Shown here one piece after another: positions 32,334 through 42,367 of a DNA stretch of 64,000 bases. The notes under the pieces are model-generated. The model made no database searches. It was not told where the DNA came from and worked only from the letters and a program-made list of their open reading frames with translations. Origin of the DNA: Puia dinghuensis (GTDB lineage Bacteria > Bacteroidota > Bacteroidia > Chitinophagales > Chitinophagaceae); assembly GCF_014642875.1 (NCBI RefSeq), contig NZ_BMJC01000003.1:806001-870000 (forward strand), given 5' to 3'. The translations under genes and the position numbers were made by a program. The stretch's first letter is position 1; every line of letters begins with the position of its first letter.

Positions 32334-33310
32334 GCCAGTCGCCGCCACAACACATCGGCAAACCATCGCTTCGAATCGAAGAAGGTATCCACCGGCTCGA
32401 ATCCCGCCTGAGCGGCCATCGATTCCGTCTCCATAAGCGTATATTTCTGCGATATCTCCATGTGGATGACTTCGTTCTCGGCAAAAGAAAATTGGTTATC
32501 ACCGATGTGTACCTCCTGTTGTATCCGGCTGATGAGGTAGCTTTTGCAGGAGCCCGTACCAGGGTCATAGACGGGATAGTGTTCGAATTGCTCAACGTCG
32601 AAATCGGCGCCGAGTTCCCGGTTGATGCGAGTGAGCAGATTCAGATTGAAGGCCCTGGTGATCCCCTGCTTGTCGTTATAGGCAGCGAGGATGGTGCCGG
32701 GATATTTCTTGAGATCGAAGCCGATCATCAGCAGATCGCCGGGGTGCATCTGCTCATGAAGCTGCCGGCAGAACTGCGTTGCCTGATGAACGGTCATATT
32801 ACCGATGTTTGCACCCATAAATAGCACGATCTTCCGCTTGTTGGAAAAGGTGTTCACCTGGTGCAGCTGCTCCAGGTATTCTCCATTGAGACCCTGTAAG
32901 CGTATACCCGGCAGGGTGACTGGCAGCTTGTCCTCCAGCCAGCCGATGACATTGGAGGAAATATCTATGGGATAGTAGGTGAAAGACGCATGGTCTTTTT
33001 GCAATTCCCGCAGCAGGAACCAGGACTTGGTGGCGTCCCCCGGGCCCAGTTCAACGAGATCGAAGTCGCTGCTTTCCTCCATAAAAAGCCGCGCCATTTT
33101 TCCCGACTGGTGTTGCATGATCTCCAACTCGCAACGGGTGGGATAATATTCGGGGCAGGCCATTATCTGCTGGAAGAGCTTGTCCCCATTCTCATCATAA
33201 AAATACTTGGATGACAGGTATTTGTGATCTGCCCTCAAGCCGTTGACTACATCGGTGTAGAAGGTGGCCGACCGGCGACCGGGCAACTGGGCCGTGCTAA
33301 GAGGAAACAT
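32330..33310 (-). CDS. egtD: L-histidine N-alpha-methyltransferase EgtD
   Basis: 326 residues. Uses three SAM to trimethylate histidine to hercynine, the first step to ergothioneine. Family blocks: 'SSKYFYDENGDKLFQQIMACPEYYPTR' in parts, SAM loop 'LVELGPGDATKSWFLL' (residues 85-100), 'LFMGANIGNMTVHQA', 'MIGFDLKKYPGTILAAYND', 'AFNLNLLTRINRELGADF' and 'VIHMEISQKYT', which line the histidine pocket in EgtD structures. It follows egtB by 41 bp and is last in a five-gene operon. Its stop overlaps that of the convergent MarR-thioredoxin gene. Confidence 0.95.
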   Translation of the reverse strand: MFPLSTAQLPGRRSATFYTDVVNGLRADHKYLSSKYFYDENGDKLFQQIMACPEYYPTRCELEIMQHQSGKMARLFMEESSDFDLVELGPGDATKSWFLLRELQKDHASFTYYPIDISSNVIGWLEDKLPVTLPGIRLQGLNGEYLEQLHQVNTFSNKRKIVLFMGANIGNMTVHQATQFCRQLHEQMHPGDLLMIGFDLKKYPGTILAAYNDKQGITRAFNLNLLTRINRELGADFDVEQFEHYPVYDPGTGSCKSYLISRIQQEVHIGDNQFSFAENEVIHMEISQKYTLMETESMAAQAGFEPVDTFFDSKRWFADVLWRRLA

Positions 33311-33351
33311 TAGACCTTTTTTTGAATGTTAGTTATGAATGGGCGACTGAG

Positions 33352-34506
33352 CTACTTTGCAATCCGTATGCCAGTAAACTGCCACCTTAGATATGGTTGA
33401 AAGAAATTACGATAGCTTTTCCGGCTGTGACCAGCCGGAGTAGCCACGGACGCGCCTCTCAGCACCATCTGACTGACCATGAATTTTCCGTTATATTCTC
33501 CGATCGCCCCCTCCGCCTTTTTAAATCCGGGGTAGGGCAGATAGGCCGACTCGGTCCATTCCCATCGTTGCCCCCAACCGAATTTTCCGGCGGAAGCCTC
33601 CCATTCGAATTCGGTGGGCAACCGGCATCCTTTCCAGGCGGCATAGGCAACAGCCTCGTAATAACTGATATGTGACAACAATTGTTTACCATCCAGCGGT
33701 CGCAGCCCCGCCATTGTATACTGGTGCCACCGTCCGTCGATGAGATGCCAGTACATCGGCGAAGAAATGGCGTTCTTCTTTACCCAGTCCCAGCCTTCCG
33801 CATGCCACCAGACGAAGTTTTGATAACCACCCGCTTCTATAAACTCCAAATATTCCTCATTAGTGACGGGGGTCGCCGCGACCTGAAACCCTTCAAGATA
33901 AACCTTGTGGCGGCTGAGCTCATTATCAAAGCAAAAGCCATCGCCTTCATAACCGATCTCATAGAGACCGGCGGGCACGCTTACAAATCCATTGGATCCC
34001 GCACCGGCAGATGGCACTACGTCGATATCCCGATCTGACCAGGCGGGGAACAGCGGGTTGTGACCCAAAATATATTTTATATCGGTGAACAGCAATTCCT
34101 GGTGCTGTTGCTCGTGATTGAGTCCCAGGACAATAATCTGCTCGAGCTGTTCGCCCGGGCCATCGGCGATGAGCCGTAGCATCGCTTCATCTACGTATTG
34201 CCGGTAGGAATAGATCTCATCTACGGAGGGCCGGCTGAGATTGCCCCGATCGGTACGCACTACCCTTGCGCCGATGGTTTCATAATAACTGTTGAATACA
34301 TAATTATAGTCGGGATTGCAGGGTTTATAGCCGGGATGGTGCGGAATAAGCACAAAGGCTTCCCAAAACCAGGTGGTATGGCCAAGATGCCATTTGGGGG
34401 GACTGACATCCACAATAGGCTGAACGACATAGTCCTCTTTTTGAAGGGGTTGGCAGATGGCTTCGCTGGCCTTGCGGACGGCGCGGTATTGCTCCAATAA
34501 GGTCAT
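33352..34506 (-). CDS. egtB: Ergothioneine-synthesis sulfoxide synthase EgtB
   Basis: 384 residues. Non-haem iron enzyme that joins hercynine to a thiol (cysteine or gamma-glutamylcysteine) with O2 to form the sulfoxide precursor. The N-terminal DinB-like domain offers the iron ligands His43 ('LGHTTWFWEAF'), His131 and His135 ('LNHEQQHQELLFTDIKY'). The C-terminal FGE-sulfatase domain (about 165-384) carries 'VPAGLYEIGYEGDGFCFDNE' and 'GCRLPTEFEWEAS'. EgtA and EgtC for the gamma-glutamylcysteine route and the EgtE lyase are not in the window, so the thiol donor cannot be told. One-base overlap with the permease gene. Confidence 0.93.
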   Translation of the reverse strand: MTLLEQYRAVRKASEAICQPLQKEDYVVQPIVDVSPPKWHLGHTTWFWEAFVLIPHHPGYKPCNPDYNYVFNSYYETIGARVVRTDRGNLSRPSVDEIYSYRQYVDEAMLRLIADGPGEQLEQIIVLGLNHEQQHQELLFTDIKYILGHNPLFPAWSDRDIDVVPSAGAGSNGFVSVPAGLYEIGYEGDGFCFDNELSRHKVYLEGFQVAATPVTNEEYLEFIEAGGYQNFVWWHAEGWDWVKKNAISSPMYWHLIDGRWHQYTMAGLRPLDGKQLLSHISYYEAVAYAAWKGCRLPTEFEWEASAGKFGWGQRWEWTESAYLPYPGFKKAEGAIGEYNGKFMVSQMVLRGASVATPAGHSRKSYRNFFQPYLRWQFTGIRIAK

Positions 34507-36073
34507 TATTTCTGATTTTTTAGATAGTGGGTGAGATCGGAGATGGTGCGAATGCCTGACTGTTCTGCCTGGCTGCGGCGCATCATCAGGGCATAGGCAT
34601 TGTTGAAACCTATGGGGTCCAGCCAGGTGAGCCCATATTCTCTATCAAACCGGTCGGATACATACCGATACACGCTGTCCCGGCTGCCTGCAAGGCGGTC
34701 GGTGAGAGCCGGCGGCGGCTGAAGGATCGCCAGCAGGGCGGTACCGGTGTATTCGGGATACATATCTATTTGTTGATGTACTAACGCTTCAAAACAGATT
34801 TTTGTTCCGCCAAGACCGGTTTTGCTGTCCACTTCCAGGTCGGTGAATCCACGGATAAGCATGGCGTACATATCCGTCAGGATATATTGTTCGGGGAATA
34901 TCTTGGAACCCAATCGGATAAGGCCTTTTTTGCCATTGCGGGGCGGATGGTATAATCCTGCGGATTCGAGAAAATCGCGGGCGATGCGATCGGGTGGCTG
35001 GTTGAGATATTCGGCCCGGTAGTTTAGCAGGGTCATGATCGAATCGTTGATCCTGCCCGCCAATTTATTGAGGACGGGAGCCAATTCGGGATAGTTGCGC
35101 AGGACTTCGCTGCGGACAACGGGCGCGGCATAGTAGGGTGGGAAGATCTTTTTGTCATCCTCCAGCGTGACAAGGTCATAGGCTTGCAGCCTGCCGTCCG
35201 TGCTGTAGCCGCTGATGACATCGAGCTTATGGTCGTAGATAGCTTTATACATTACAGCGTCGCTGATGACGACTGTACGGATGGTAAGACCATAGACGCT
35301 GCGCAGACCGATGTCACCATCACGTCTGCCCATAAATTCCGGGGTAAACCCGGCAAGGAGACGGGTATTGCCAATGGGCATTACGTAGAAAGAAGAGAAG
35401 AACAGCATTACCAGGGGAAGGAGACCAAGCACCATCTTTCGTTTTCTGCTGCCGGTGCGCTGCACCAGGGAAAGCAGGAAATCCAGCAGGATAGCCAGAA
35501 GGGCGGCAGGGATGGCGCCTGCCAGGATCATGTTGGTATTGTTGAGGGCGATGCCGCCGAAGATGAATTCCCCCAGGCCGCCTGCGGCGATGTAAGCGGC
35601 CAGCGTCCCCACACCCACATTGATGACGGTAGCCGTGCGGATGCCGGCCATAATGACGGGGAAGGCAAGCACAAGGTCAACACGGAAAAGCCGCTGGGTG
35701 GCCGTCATTCCCATGGCCAGGGCCGCTTCTTTTACGCCGGGATCTACGCCGTTGATACCCGTGTAAGTATTTCGGATGACGGGCAACAAAGCATATAAGA
35801 ACAGCGCCGCGATGGCGGGTACGGGGCCGATGCCCAGCACGGGAATAAGAAAGCCCAACAAGGCGATGCTTGGAATGGTTTGCAGGACGCCGGCGGCGCC
35901 CAGTACGATGCCGGCCGCTTTTTTGTTGCGGGCGATGTAAATGCCGAGAGGCAGGCCGATGAGGACGGCTATCAACAGGGAGATGAAGGTCAGCCCGATG
36001 TGTTGTATCGTCTGTTGCAACAGCTTGCCGGATTGCTGCTGCATAAATTCCCAGAGGCTCTGGCGTTGGTCCA

Positions 36074-36074
<1 letters not shown>
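34506..36074 (-). CDS. OpuB/EgtU-type ABC permease fused to a circularly permuted binding protein
   Basis: 522 residues. Residues 15-232 are a permease with about six helices and the 'EAALAMGMTATQRLFRVDLVLAFPVIM' coupling region. The rest is a choline/betaine-type substrate-binding domain, but in swapped order: residues 237-374 match the C-terminal half ('VISGYSTDGRLQAYDL', 'DDKKIFPPYYAAPVV', 'LNYRAEYLNQPPD'), then 385-520 match the N-terminal half ('IRLGSKIFPEQYIL', 'GLGGTKICFEALV', 'MYPEYTGTALLAIL', 'LDPIGFNNAYAL'). Such fused transporters include EgtUV, the ergothioneine importer of Streptococcus pneumoniae; the egtBD neighbours make that the best-supported substrate, by inference. Overlaps both neighbours by one base. 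Confidence 0.88.
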
Positions 36075-36825
<751 letters not shown>

Positions 36826-36829
<4 letters not shown>

Positions 36830-38235
36830 TGCAGGCGTGAAAATAGGTTGTTCAGGGATTCCGCAAAGGTCGGATGGGCGAAAACGGCATCTCTCAACAC
36901 ATTGTATTGGATACGGCCCATCATGGCCATCTGCAGGATGCTCATCAGTTCGCCGCCGGCGGAAGACAGCATCGCCGCCCCTATGATGGTCCTGTCGTCG
37001 GCGTTGACGATGGCTTTCAGCATACCGCGGGTCTCGTCGTTCTCCCAGGCGCGGGCAATATTAGCCACCGGCAAGGTAGCCACTTTTATGTTCAATCCTT
37101 TAGCCCTCGCCTCTGTTTCGGTGAGTCCTACCCTGCCCAGTTCGGGGTCCGTAAAAAGACAATAGACGGGCGGCCGCCCGGCAATGCTGCAATCCGCCTT
37201 TTCTATAAGATTCCTATATACGATGAGATGATCGTTATAGGATATATGGGTGAATTGTGGTCCACCCTTGACATCGCCAAGCGCATAAATTCCATCGACG
37301 CTGGTTTCCAGCCGATCGTTGACGACGACGAAGCCATGGCGATCGAGGGTGATGCCCGTGGCGCCGGCATTGAGGGCGGCGGTGTCAGGGACGCGCCCGG
37401 TTGCAACCAGGACATGGGAGGCCGTGATGACGCTGGTCGAGGCAGTGGACGTTCCGGTCGGCGCTGAGAGGGGCCCAGCGGACAGGTGGAGCCCGATGCC
37501 ATCCGCTTCCTTTGTTATCTTTTCGACGGCGGCACCGGTGTGGATGCGAATGCCGTCCTCTTCCAGGAAGCTCTTTATCGTCGCGGCGATATCCTCGTCT
37601 TCTTTAGATAGAAAACGCGCGTTGTTCTCGATGATGGTCACTTCACTGCCCAGCCGCCGGTAGAGTTGCCCGAATTCGAGTGCGATATAGCTGCCGCCTA
37701 TGATCACCAGATGGGAGGGAAGAACCATCAGGTCGAGGATGGTATCGGAGGTAAGATAACGGACGCCGGCCAGGCCGGGAATCGAGGGGATCACCGGGCG
37801 GGTGCCGGTATTCAGAAATATCTTTTCGGCCGTCAGCTCCTCGATGGACCCGTCCTCTTTGGTCACCGTGATCGCTTTTGGCGCGGTGAAAACGGCATTG
37901 CCAAAGATCACGTCCAGATGATGGGTCTCCAGCAGCCTTTTTGCCGAAGATTCGCGGGCGGTGAGCACATGGGCGTTCTTCCGGCGGATCACCTCTTCGA
38001 TGTTAACGGAAAACCCGGTGGTGTGGATGCCGAAGTCCGCGCTTCGTCTTACCAGGTAGGCGACGCGACCCGAGGCGATGAGGGTTTTGGTGGGCGTACA
38101 GCCGACATTGATACATGTTCCGCCGATGAATCTTTTTTCTATCAACGCCGTTTTCCAGCCGGCTGCAGCCAGTTTTATTGCCAGAGGGTTGGCGGCCTGC
38201 CCGGAGCCGATGATGATGGCGTCGTACTTGACCAT
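36826..38235 (-). CDS. FAD-dependent disulfide oxidoreductase heading the ergothioneine operon
   Basis: 469 residues from ATG 38235. Class I pyridine-nucleotide disulfide reductase: FAD fingerprint 'AIIIGSGQAANPLA', redox-active pair Cys41/Cys46 ('GGTCINVGCTPTKT'), NAD(P) motif 'LVIIGGSYIALEFG', 'IYALGDV', and the dimer-interface catalytic pair His454/Glu459 ('FAHPTFAE'). All parts for reducing an external disulfide are present. It resembles mercuric-reductase-like and mycothione-reductase-like members more than lipoamide dehydrogenase. As first gene of the operon it may reduce ergothioneine disulfide or a related mixed disulfide; that is inference. An Ala/Ser/Thr-rich insert lies at residues 251-272. 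Confidence 0.88.
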
Positions 38236-38262
38236 GGGATCGTACACCCGATGGGTGCGTCT

Positions 38263-38270
38263 CAAATTTA
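38263..38270 (-). promoter_or_regulatory. Promoter -7 box of the ergothioneine operon (TAAATTTG)
   Basis: Exact TAnnTTTG on the minus strand, 27 bp before the reductase ATG at 38235. All five genes downstream overlap or are close together, so this is probably the only major promoter. Confidence 0.55.
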
Positions 38271-38290
38271 AGGATTATTATCTTTACACC

Positions 38291-38584
38291 ATGACATTCG
38301 AACAATTCAAAGCAACGCTGAATCATGATCAGCCGCCCACCGGCATCCCTCCGGTGCTCACCGCGTTGTGGTATGCCCAAAAGGATAATTGGAATAAGGC
38401 ACACGACATTGCGCAGGATATCCCTACCCGTGAGGGGTCATGGGTGCATGCTTATCTGCACCGGGTGGAGGGGGATGAGGGGAATGCCCATTATTGGTAC
38501 ACCCAGGCGGGCCGCCAACTACCCGAGCTGACGCCGGAGCAGGAATGGGAGCAACTCGTTACCAGCCTGCTAGTTGCAGGATGA
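38291..38584 (+). CDS. Small conserved protein of unknown function
   Basis: 97 residues from ATG 38291. The sequence 'LTALWYAQKDNWNKAHDIAQ' followed by 'GSWVHAYLHRVEGDEGNAHYWY' belongs to a small helical family found across Bacteroidota and Proteobacteria, looking like two helix-turn-helix (TPR/Sel1-like) repeats with many aromatics. No signal peptide. Its function is not known to me. TATCTTTA lies 4 bp before the ATG. It is divergent from the ergothioneine operon (55-bp gap) and overlaps the end of the M23 peptidase gene by 26 bp. Confidence 0.8.
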   Translation: MTFEQFKATLNHDQPPTGIPPVLTALWYAQKDNWNKAHDIAQDIPTREGSWVHAYLHRVEGDEGNAHYWYTQAGRQLPELTPEQEWEQLVTSLLVAG

Positions 38585-39287
38585 TGTTGGGGTCGGGGCA
38601 GTTATCCAGCCACTGCTGTCTTTCGGAGAAGCGGCAGACGCCGGGGTAGTCGCCTTTCCAGCCCTGCATATCGGCGATTATCTGGAAATGCAGGTGGGGT
38701 GGCCAGTTGCCGTTCTCGAATCGCATGCCAAATTCCCCGATAACTTCCCCTTTTGTAATATTCTTTCCTTCGTAGAGATTCTTTAGCGAGTTGAGGCTGA
38801 GATGGCCATATAGGGTGTGAAAGCCGACGCCATCCAGCTGATGGGTAAGGATGATGGTAGAACCATAATCGCTGTCGTTGTTGTTGAAGGCGAAGCTGTG
38901 GACGATGCCGTCGAGGGGCGCCATCACTTTCGTACCGGCGGGCCCCCAGATGTCGACGCCGAGATGGAGACGGCGGGGTTCGGATTCTCCCGGGTCGAGG
39001 CGGGGAGTTTCGCTGCCGGCGACCAATGGTCGATTGAAATGACTGCTGCGGGCATAGAGCGTCCGGTGTTCGCCATAGCCGCCGATGCCATAGCGAGCCT
39101 TGTGCCGTTGCAGGGTAGCATTGATGTAACCAGCGAAATGTTCGGTACTGGCAATAGTGGTGGGAGAAAGTTCGGTATTGTCCTCGGTGAAGTCGAAGGG
39201 ATACAGCCTGTCCCTGCCCGCATCGAAGGGGACCACCGGATGAAAGTCTGCCCGGTGCCTTTCCAGTATGGCGGTAAGCGACGGCAT
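38559..39287 (-). CDS. M23-family metallopeptidase
   Basis: 242 residues. Zinc endopeptidase fold of the LytM/M23 type: 'RRLHLGVDIWGPAGTKVMAPLDGIV' holds the first ligands (His and Asp), and 'PHLHFQII' the HxH that completes the site. 'LYGHLSLNSL' is also typical. M23 enzymes cut peptide cross-links in peptidoglycan. No signal peptide is visible ('MPSLTAILERHRADFHPVVP'), odd for an enzyme with that substrate; export by another route or another substrate is possible. It lies 8 bp behind leuS. Confidence 0.88.
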   Translation of the reverse strand: MPSLTAILERHRADFHPVVPFDAGRDRLYPFDFTEDNTELSPTTIASTEHFAGYINATLQRHKARYGIGGYGEHRTLYARSSHFNRPLVAGSETPRLDPGESEPRRLHLGVDIWGPAGTKVMAPLDGIVHSFAFNNNDSDYGSTIILTHQLDGVGFHTLYGHLSLNSLKNLYEGKNITKGEVIGEFGMRFENGNWPPHLHFQIIADMQGWKGDYPGVCRFSERQQWLDNCPDPNIILQLAGW

Positions 39288-39295
39288 TTATAGCG

Positions 39296-42184
39296 TTAAA
39301 CAACCACGTTGATCATCTTGTTCTTTACGTAGACTACCTTTTTGGGTGTATTGCCATCCAGCCATTTTTTTACGATGTCGTCGGCCAGCACAATCTCTTC
39401 CACCTGCTGCTGGGTTGCATCGAGGGCGATATTGAGTTCGGTGCGGGTCTTTCCATTGATGGCAATGGGATAGTTCTTGGCCGACTCGACAAGGTATTTT
39501 TCTTCCACTACGGGAAATGGCGCGTCCAGCACGGAGGTGGTATTGCCGAGAAGATGCCAGAGCTCTTCGGCAAGATGGGGCGCATAAGGAGCGAGGATGA
39601 CGATGAGCCGATCGAGCACTTCCTTCTTATGACATTTCAGATCGGTGAGTTCGTTGACGCCGATCATCAGCGCGCTGACGCCGGTGTTGAAGGAAAAGCG
39701 TTCGGTGGCGTCCTCTACCTTTTTGATGGTGCGGTAGATGCATTTCAGCTCTTGTTCGGTGGCTTTGTCCGTCTTCCATACCTTGCCCTTCGTCTCATCG
39801 AAGAAGAGCCGCCAGAGTTTGCGAATGAAGCGGTATACCCCTTCTATGCCCTTAGTGTCCCAGGGTTTGCTTTGTTCGACAGGCCCAAGGAACATTTCGT
39901 ACATGCGATAGGTATCCGCGCCATATTTGGCAACGAGGTCGTTGGGGTTGACAACGTTGTAGAGGCGTTTGCTCATCTTTTCGACCTCCACTCCGCAGAT
40001 ATATTTGTCTTCTTCGAGGATGAACTCGGCATCGGCATATTCGGTCCGCCATTTTTTGAAGGCCTCGATATCCAATTCCACCCCATCGACGATGTTGACG
40101 TCGACGTGCAGCGGAGAGACGTTGATGGACTCCAGCTGGATGCCCGCATTGCTAAAGATATTTCTCACGGCAAGGCTTACCAGCTCGTGGAATTCGGGGC
40201 TGCCCTGCATCGCTGCGACACCGGCGGATACGAAGACCGGGGTGTGCTTCGAGAGATCGTCGATGTTTCCGCTGCCATCGAGCTCCAGCCGGTAAACAAT
40301 CCGGCTGCTGCCCTGGATCATGCCCTGGTTGATGAGGCGCTTGTAGGGTTCTTCATGCCCGATGTAGCCACGGTCGTATAGGAATTTGGTCCACATGCGG
40401 CTGTAGAGCAGATGGCCTACAGCATGTTCTGCCCCGCCAATGTAGAGGTCTACCTGTCCCCAGTAATCGGAGGCGGCGCGGCTGCAAAAGCTGTCTTCAT
40501 TATGGGGGTCCATATAGCGCAAGAAATACCAACTACTACCAGCGTATCCCGGCATGGTGTTGGTCTCGAGATGGCGGGCCGTCCACTCAGGGACGTTGGC
40601 GAGGGGGCCTTCACCTTCGGGACCTGGGCCATATTTTTCGACGTGAGGTAGTTCGAGCGGAAGGGCCGTCTCGGGCAGCGCTTCGGCGATTCCGAAGCCG
40701 AGGCTATTCGTCCAGACGATGGGAAAGGGCTCACCCCAATAGCGCTGGCGGCTGAAGGCGGCGTCACGCATCCGGTAGTTGACCTTGCGGGTACCGATGC
40801 CTTTATCTTCCAGCTTTTTGATGGCAATTACCATAGCGTCCTTCATGACGAGGCCGTCGAGGAAACTGCTGTTCTGCAGGACGGCCTCCTTTGTGGGGTT
40901 GGCTTCCAGGCCGTTGAAGTGATCGCCGATGATATTGGTCACGGGCAGGTCGAAATAGCGGGCAAAGGTAAAATCGCGCTGGTCGCCGCAAGGCACGGCC
41001 ATGATGGCGCCGGTGCCATAGCCGGCCAATACATACTCCGATGTCCAGATGGGGATATGCAATCCGCTGAAGGGATGGATGGCAAAGGCCCCGGTGAAAC
41101 AACCCGTGATCTTTTTCTCCGCCATCCGTTCGCGTTCGCTGCGGCTTTTTACATAGGTGAGATACTCATCTACTGCCGGGCGCTGCTCTGCGGAGGTAAT
41201 GGTTTGGAGCAGTTCGTGTTCAGGGGCGATGACCATGAAATCGACACCAAAGAGGGTATCGGGGCGGGTGGTATAGACTCGCAATTTTGCGCTTCCGGCG
41301 GGCTGGCCGAAGATGTCAAAATCTATTTCGGCACCAAAGCTTTTGCCTATCCAATTGGTCTGCATCTCCTTCATGGCGTCGCTGAAGTCCACCGTCTCGA
41401 GACCTTCGAGCAGGCGGTCGGCATAGTCGGTGATGCGGAGATACCATTGCCGCAGTTTCTTTTTGACGACGGGAAAGCCGCCGCGTTCGCTGACGCCATT
41501 GATCACTTCGTCGTTGGCGAGGACGGTACCCAGGGCTTCACACCAATTCACTTCGCCATAACCGCAATAAGCCAGGCGGTAGTGCATGAGGATGTCCTGT
41601 TGCCGGAGACGATCAAAAGCCGACCATTCGGCAGCGGTGAAACGAAGGGCGGTGTCACCAGGACAGGGGTGATGGGCATTTCCGTCTTTTTCAAAGTTTC
41701 TTACCAGTGCTTCGATGGGCATGGCCTTGTTTTCCCGTTTGTCATAGAAGCTATCGAACAGTTGCAGGAATATCCACTGGGTCCATTTATAATAACCGGG
41801 ATCAGATGTTCTTACTTCCCGGGTCCAATCGTAGGCAAAGCCGATATTATCCATCTGCCGGCGGAAGTTGGCAATATTATTGTCCGTAGAGATGGCGGGA
41901 TGGATGCCATGGTCGATGGCGTATTGTTCGGCCGGGAGGCCAAAGGCGTCATAGCCCATGGGATGGAGGACGTTGAACCCCTTCAGACGTTTGTAGCGGG
42001 CAAAGATGTCGCTGGCGATGTACCCCAGGGGGTGACCGACGTGGAGGCCGGCGCCGCTGGGATAGGGGAACATATCCAATACATAGTACTTCGGTCGGGA
42101 AGCATTGTTGGAAACACGATAAATACCTTGCTCGGTCCAAAGCCGCTGCCATTTCTTTTCAATATCGCCAAAATTGTATTCCAT
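39296..42184 (-). CDS. leuS: Leucyl-tRNA synthetase
   Basis: 962 residues from ATG 42184 ('MEYNFGDIEKKWQRLW'); the frame continues upstream to 42376 but that part would cross the promoter and does not look conserved. Class I synthetase: HIGH motif as 'GLHVGHPLGY', KMSKS as 'EKMSKRLYNVVNPNDL', and the CP1 editing domain between them ('TRPDTLFG', 'GYGTGAIMAVPCGDQRDF'). 'SSWYFLRYMDP' lies before the KMSKS region. An insert of about 100 residues between 'RLINQGMIQGSSR' and the KMSKS loop is typical of Bacteroidota LeuS. No T-box is seen upstream. Confidence 0.97.
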   Translation of the reverse strand: MEYNFGDIEKKWQRLWTEQGIYRVSNNASRPKYYVLDMFPYPSGAGLHVGHPLGYIASDIFARYKRLKGFNVLHPMGYDAFGLPAEQYAIDHGIHPAISTDNNIANFRRQMDNIGFAYDWTREVRTSDPGYYKWTQWIFLQLFDSFYDKRENKAMPIEALVRNFEKDGNAHHPCPGDTALRFTAAEWSAFDRLRQQDILMHYRLAYCGYGEVNWCEALGTVLANDEVINGVSERGGFPVVKKKLRQWYLRITDYADRLLEGLETVDFSDAMKEMQTNWIGKSFGAEIDFDIFGQPAGSAKLRVYTTRPDTLFGVDFMVIAPEHELLQTITSAEQRPAVDEYLTYVKSRSERERMAEKKITGCFTGAFAIHPFSGLHIPIWTSEYVLAGYGTGAIMAVPCGDQRDFTFARYFDLPVTNIIGDHFNGLEANPTKEAVLQNSSFLDGLVMKDAMVIAIKKLEDKGIGTRKVNYRMRDAAFSRQRYWGEPFPIVWTNSLGFGIAEALPETALPLELPHVEKYGPGPEGEGPLANVPEWTARHLETNTMPGYAGSSWYFLRYMDPHNEDSFCSRAASDYWGQVDLYIGGAEHAVGHLLYSRMWTKFLYDRGYIGHEEPYKRLINQGMIQGSSRIVYRLELDGSGNIDDLSKHTPVFVSAGVAAMQGSPEFHELVSLAVRNIFSNAGIQLESINVSPLHVDVNIVDGVELDIEAFKKWRTEYADAEFILEEDKYICGVEVEKMSKRLYNVVNPNDLVAKYGADTYRMYEMFLGPVEQSKPWDTKGIEGVYRFIRKLWRLFFDETKGKVWKTDKATEQELKCIYRTIKKVEDATERFSFNTGVSALMIGVNELTDLKCHKKEVLDRLIVILAPYAPHLAEELWHLLGNTTSVLDAPFPVVEEKYLVESAKNYPIAINGKTRTELNIALDATQQQVEEIVLADDIVKKWLDGNTPKKVVYVKNKMINVVV

Positions 42185-42282
42185 AGCTATGTTGAGAGAG
42201 TCTTTGCTCCCCTTTGTTGCAAAAAAGTTAAAAGCTTGTTTATTACCGAAATAATGCTGGCAAACAATCGTTAAAGGGATAG

Positions 42283-42290
42283 CAAAAATA
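42283..42290 (-). promoter_or_regulatory. leuS promoter -7 box (TATTTTTG)
   Basis: Exact TAnnTTTG on the minus strand in the divergent region with ftsX; predicted leader of about 95 bases. Confidence 0.5.
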
Positions 42291-42367
42291 CAAAAACGGG
42301 CCCGAAAACTTGTATTTTTACACCCAGCCCGCATGGTTTCTACTAACCCAATAAAACTAAATATCCC

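Noticed and set aside
34515-35366. Explanation of the binding domain order as a frameshift or truncated duplicate
   Set aside because: Each half occurs once and both are complete and in one frame, so a permutation explains it better.
42185-42367. T-box or leucine attenuator before leuS
   Set aside because: No specifier loop, T-box sequence or terminator hairpin was found; T-boxes are not typical of this phylum.
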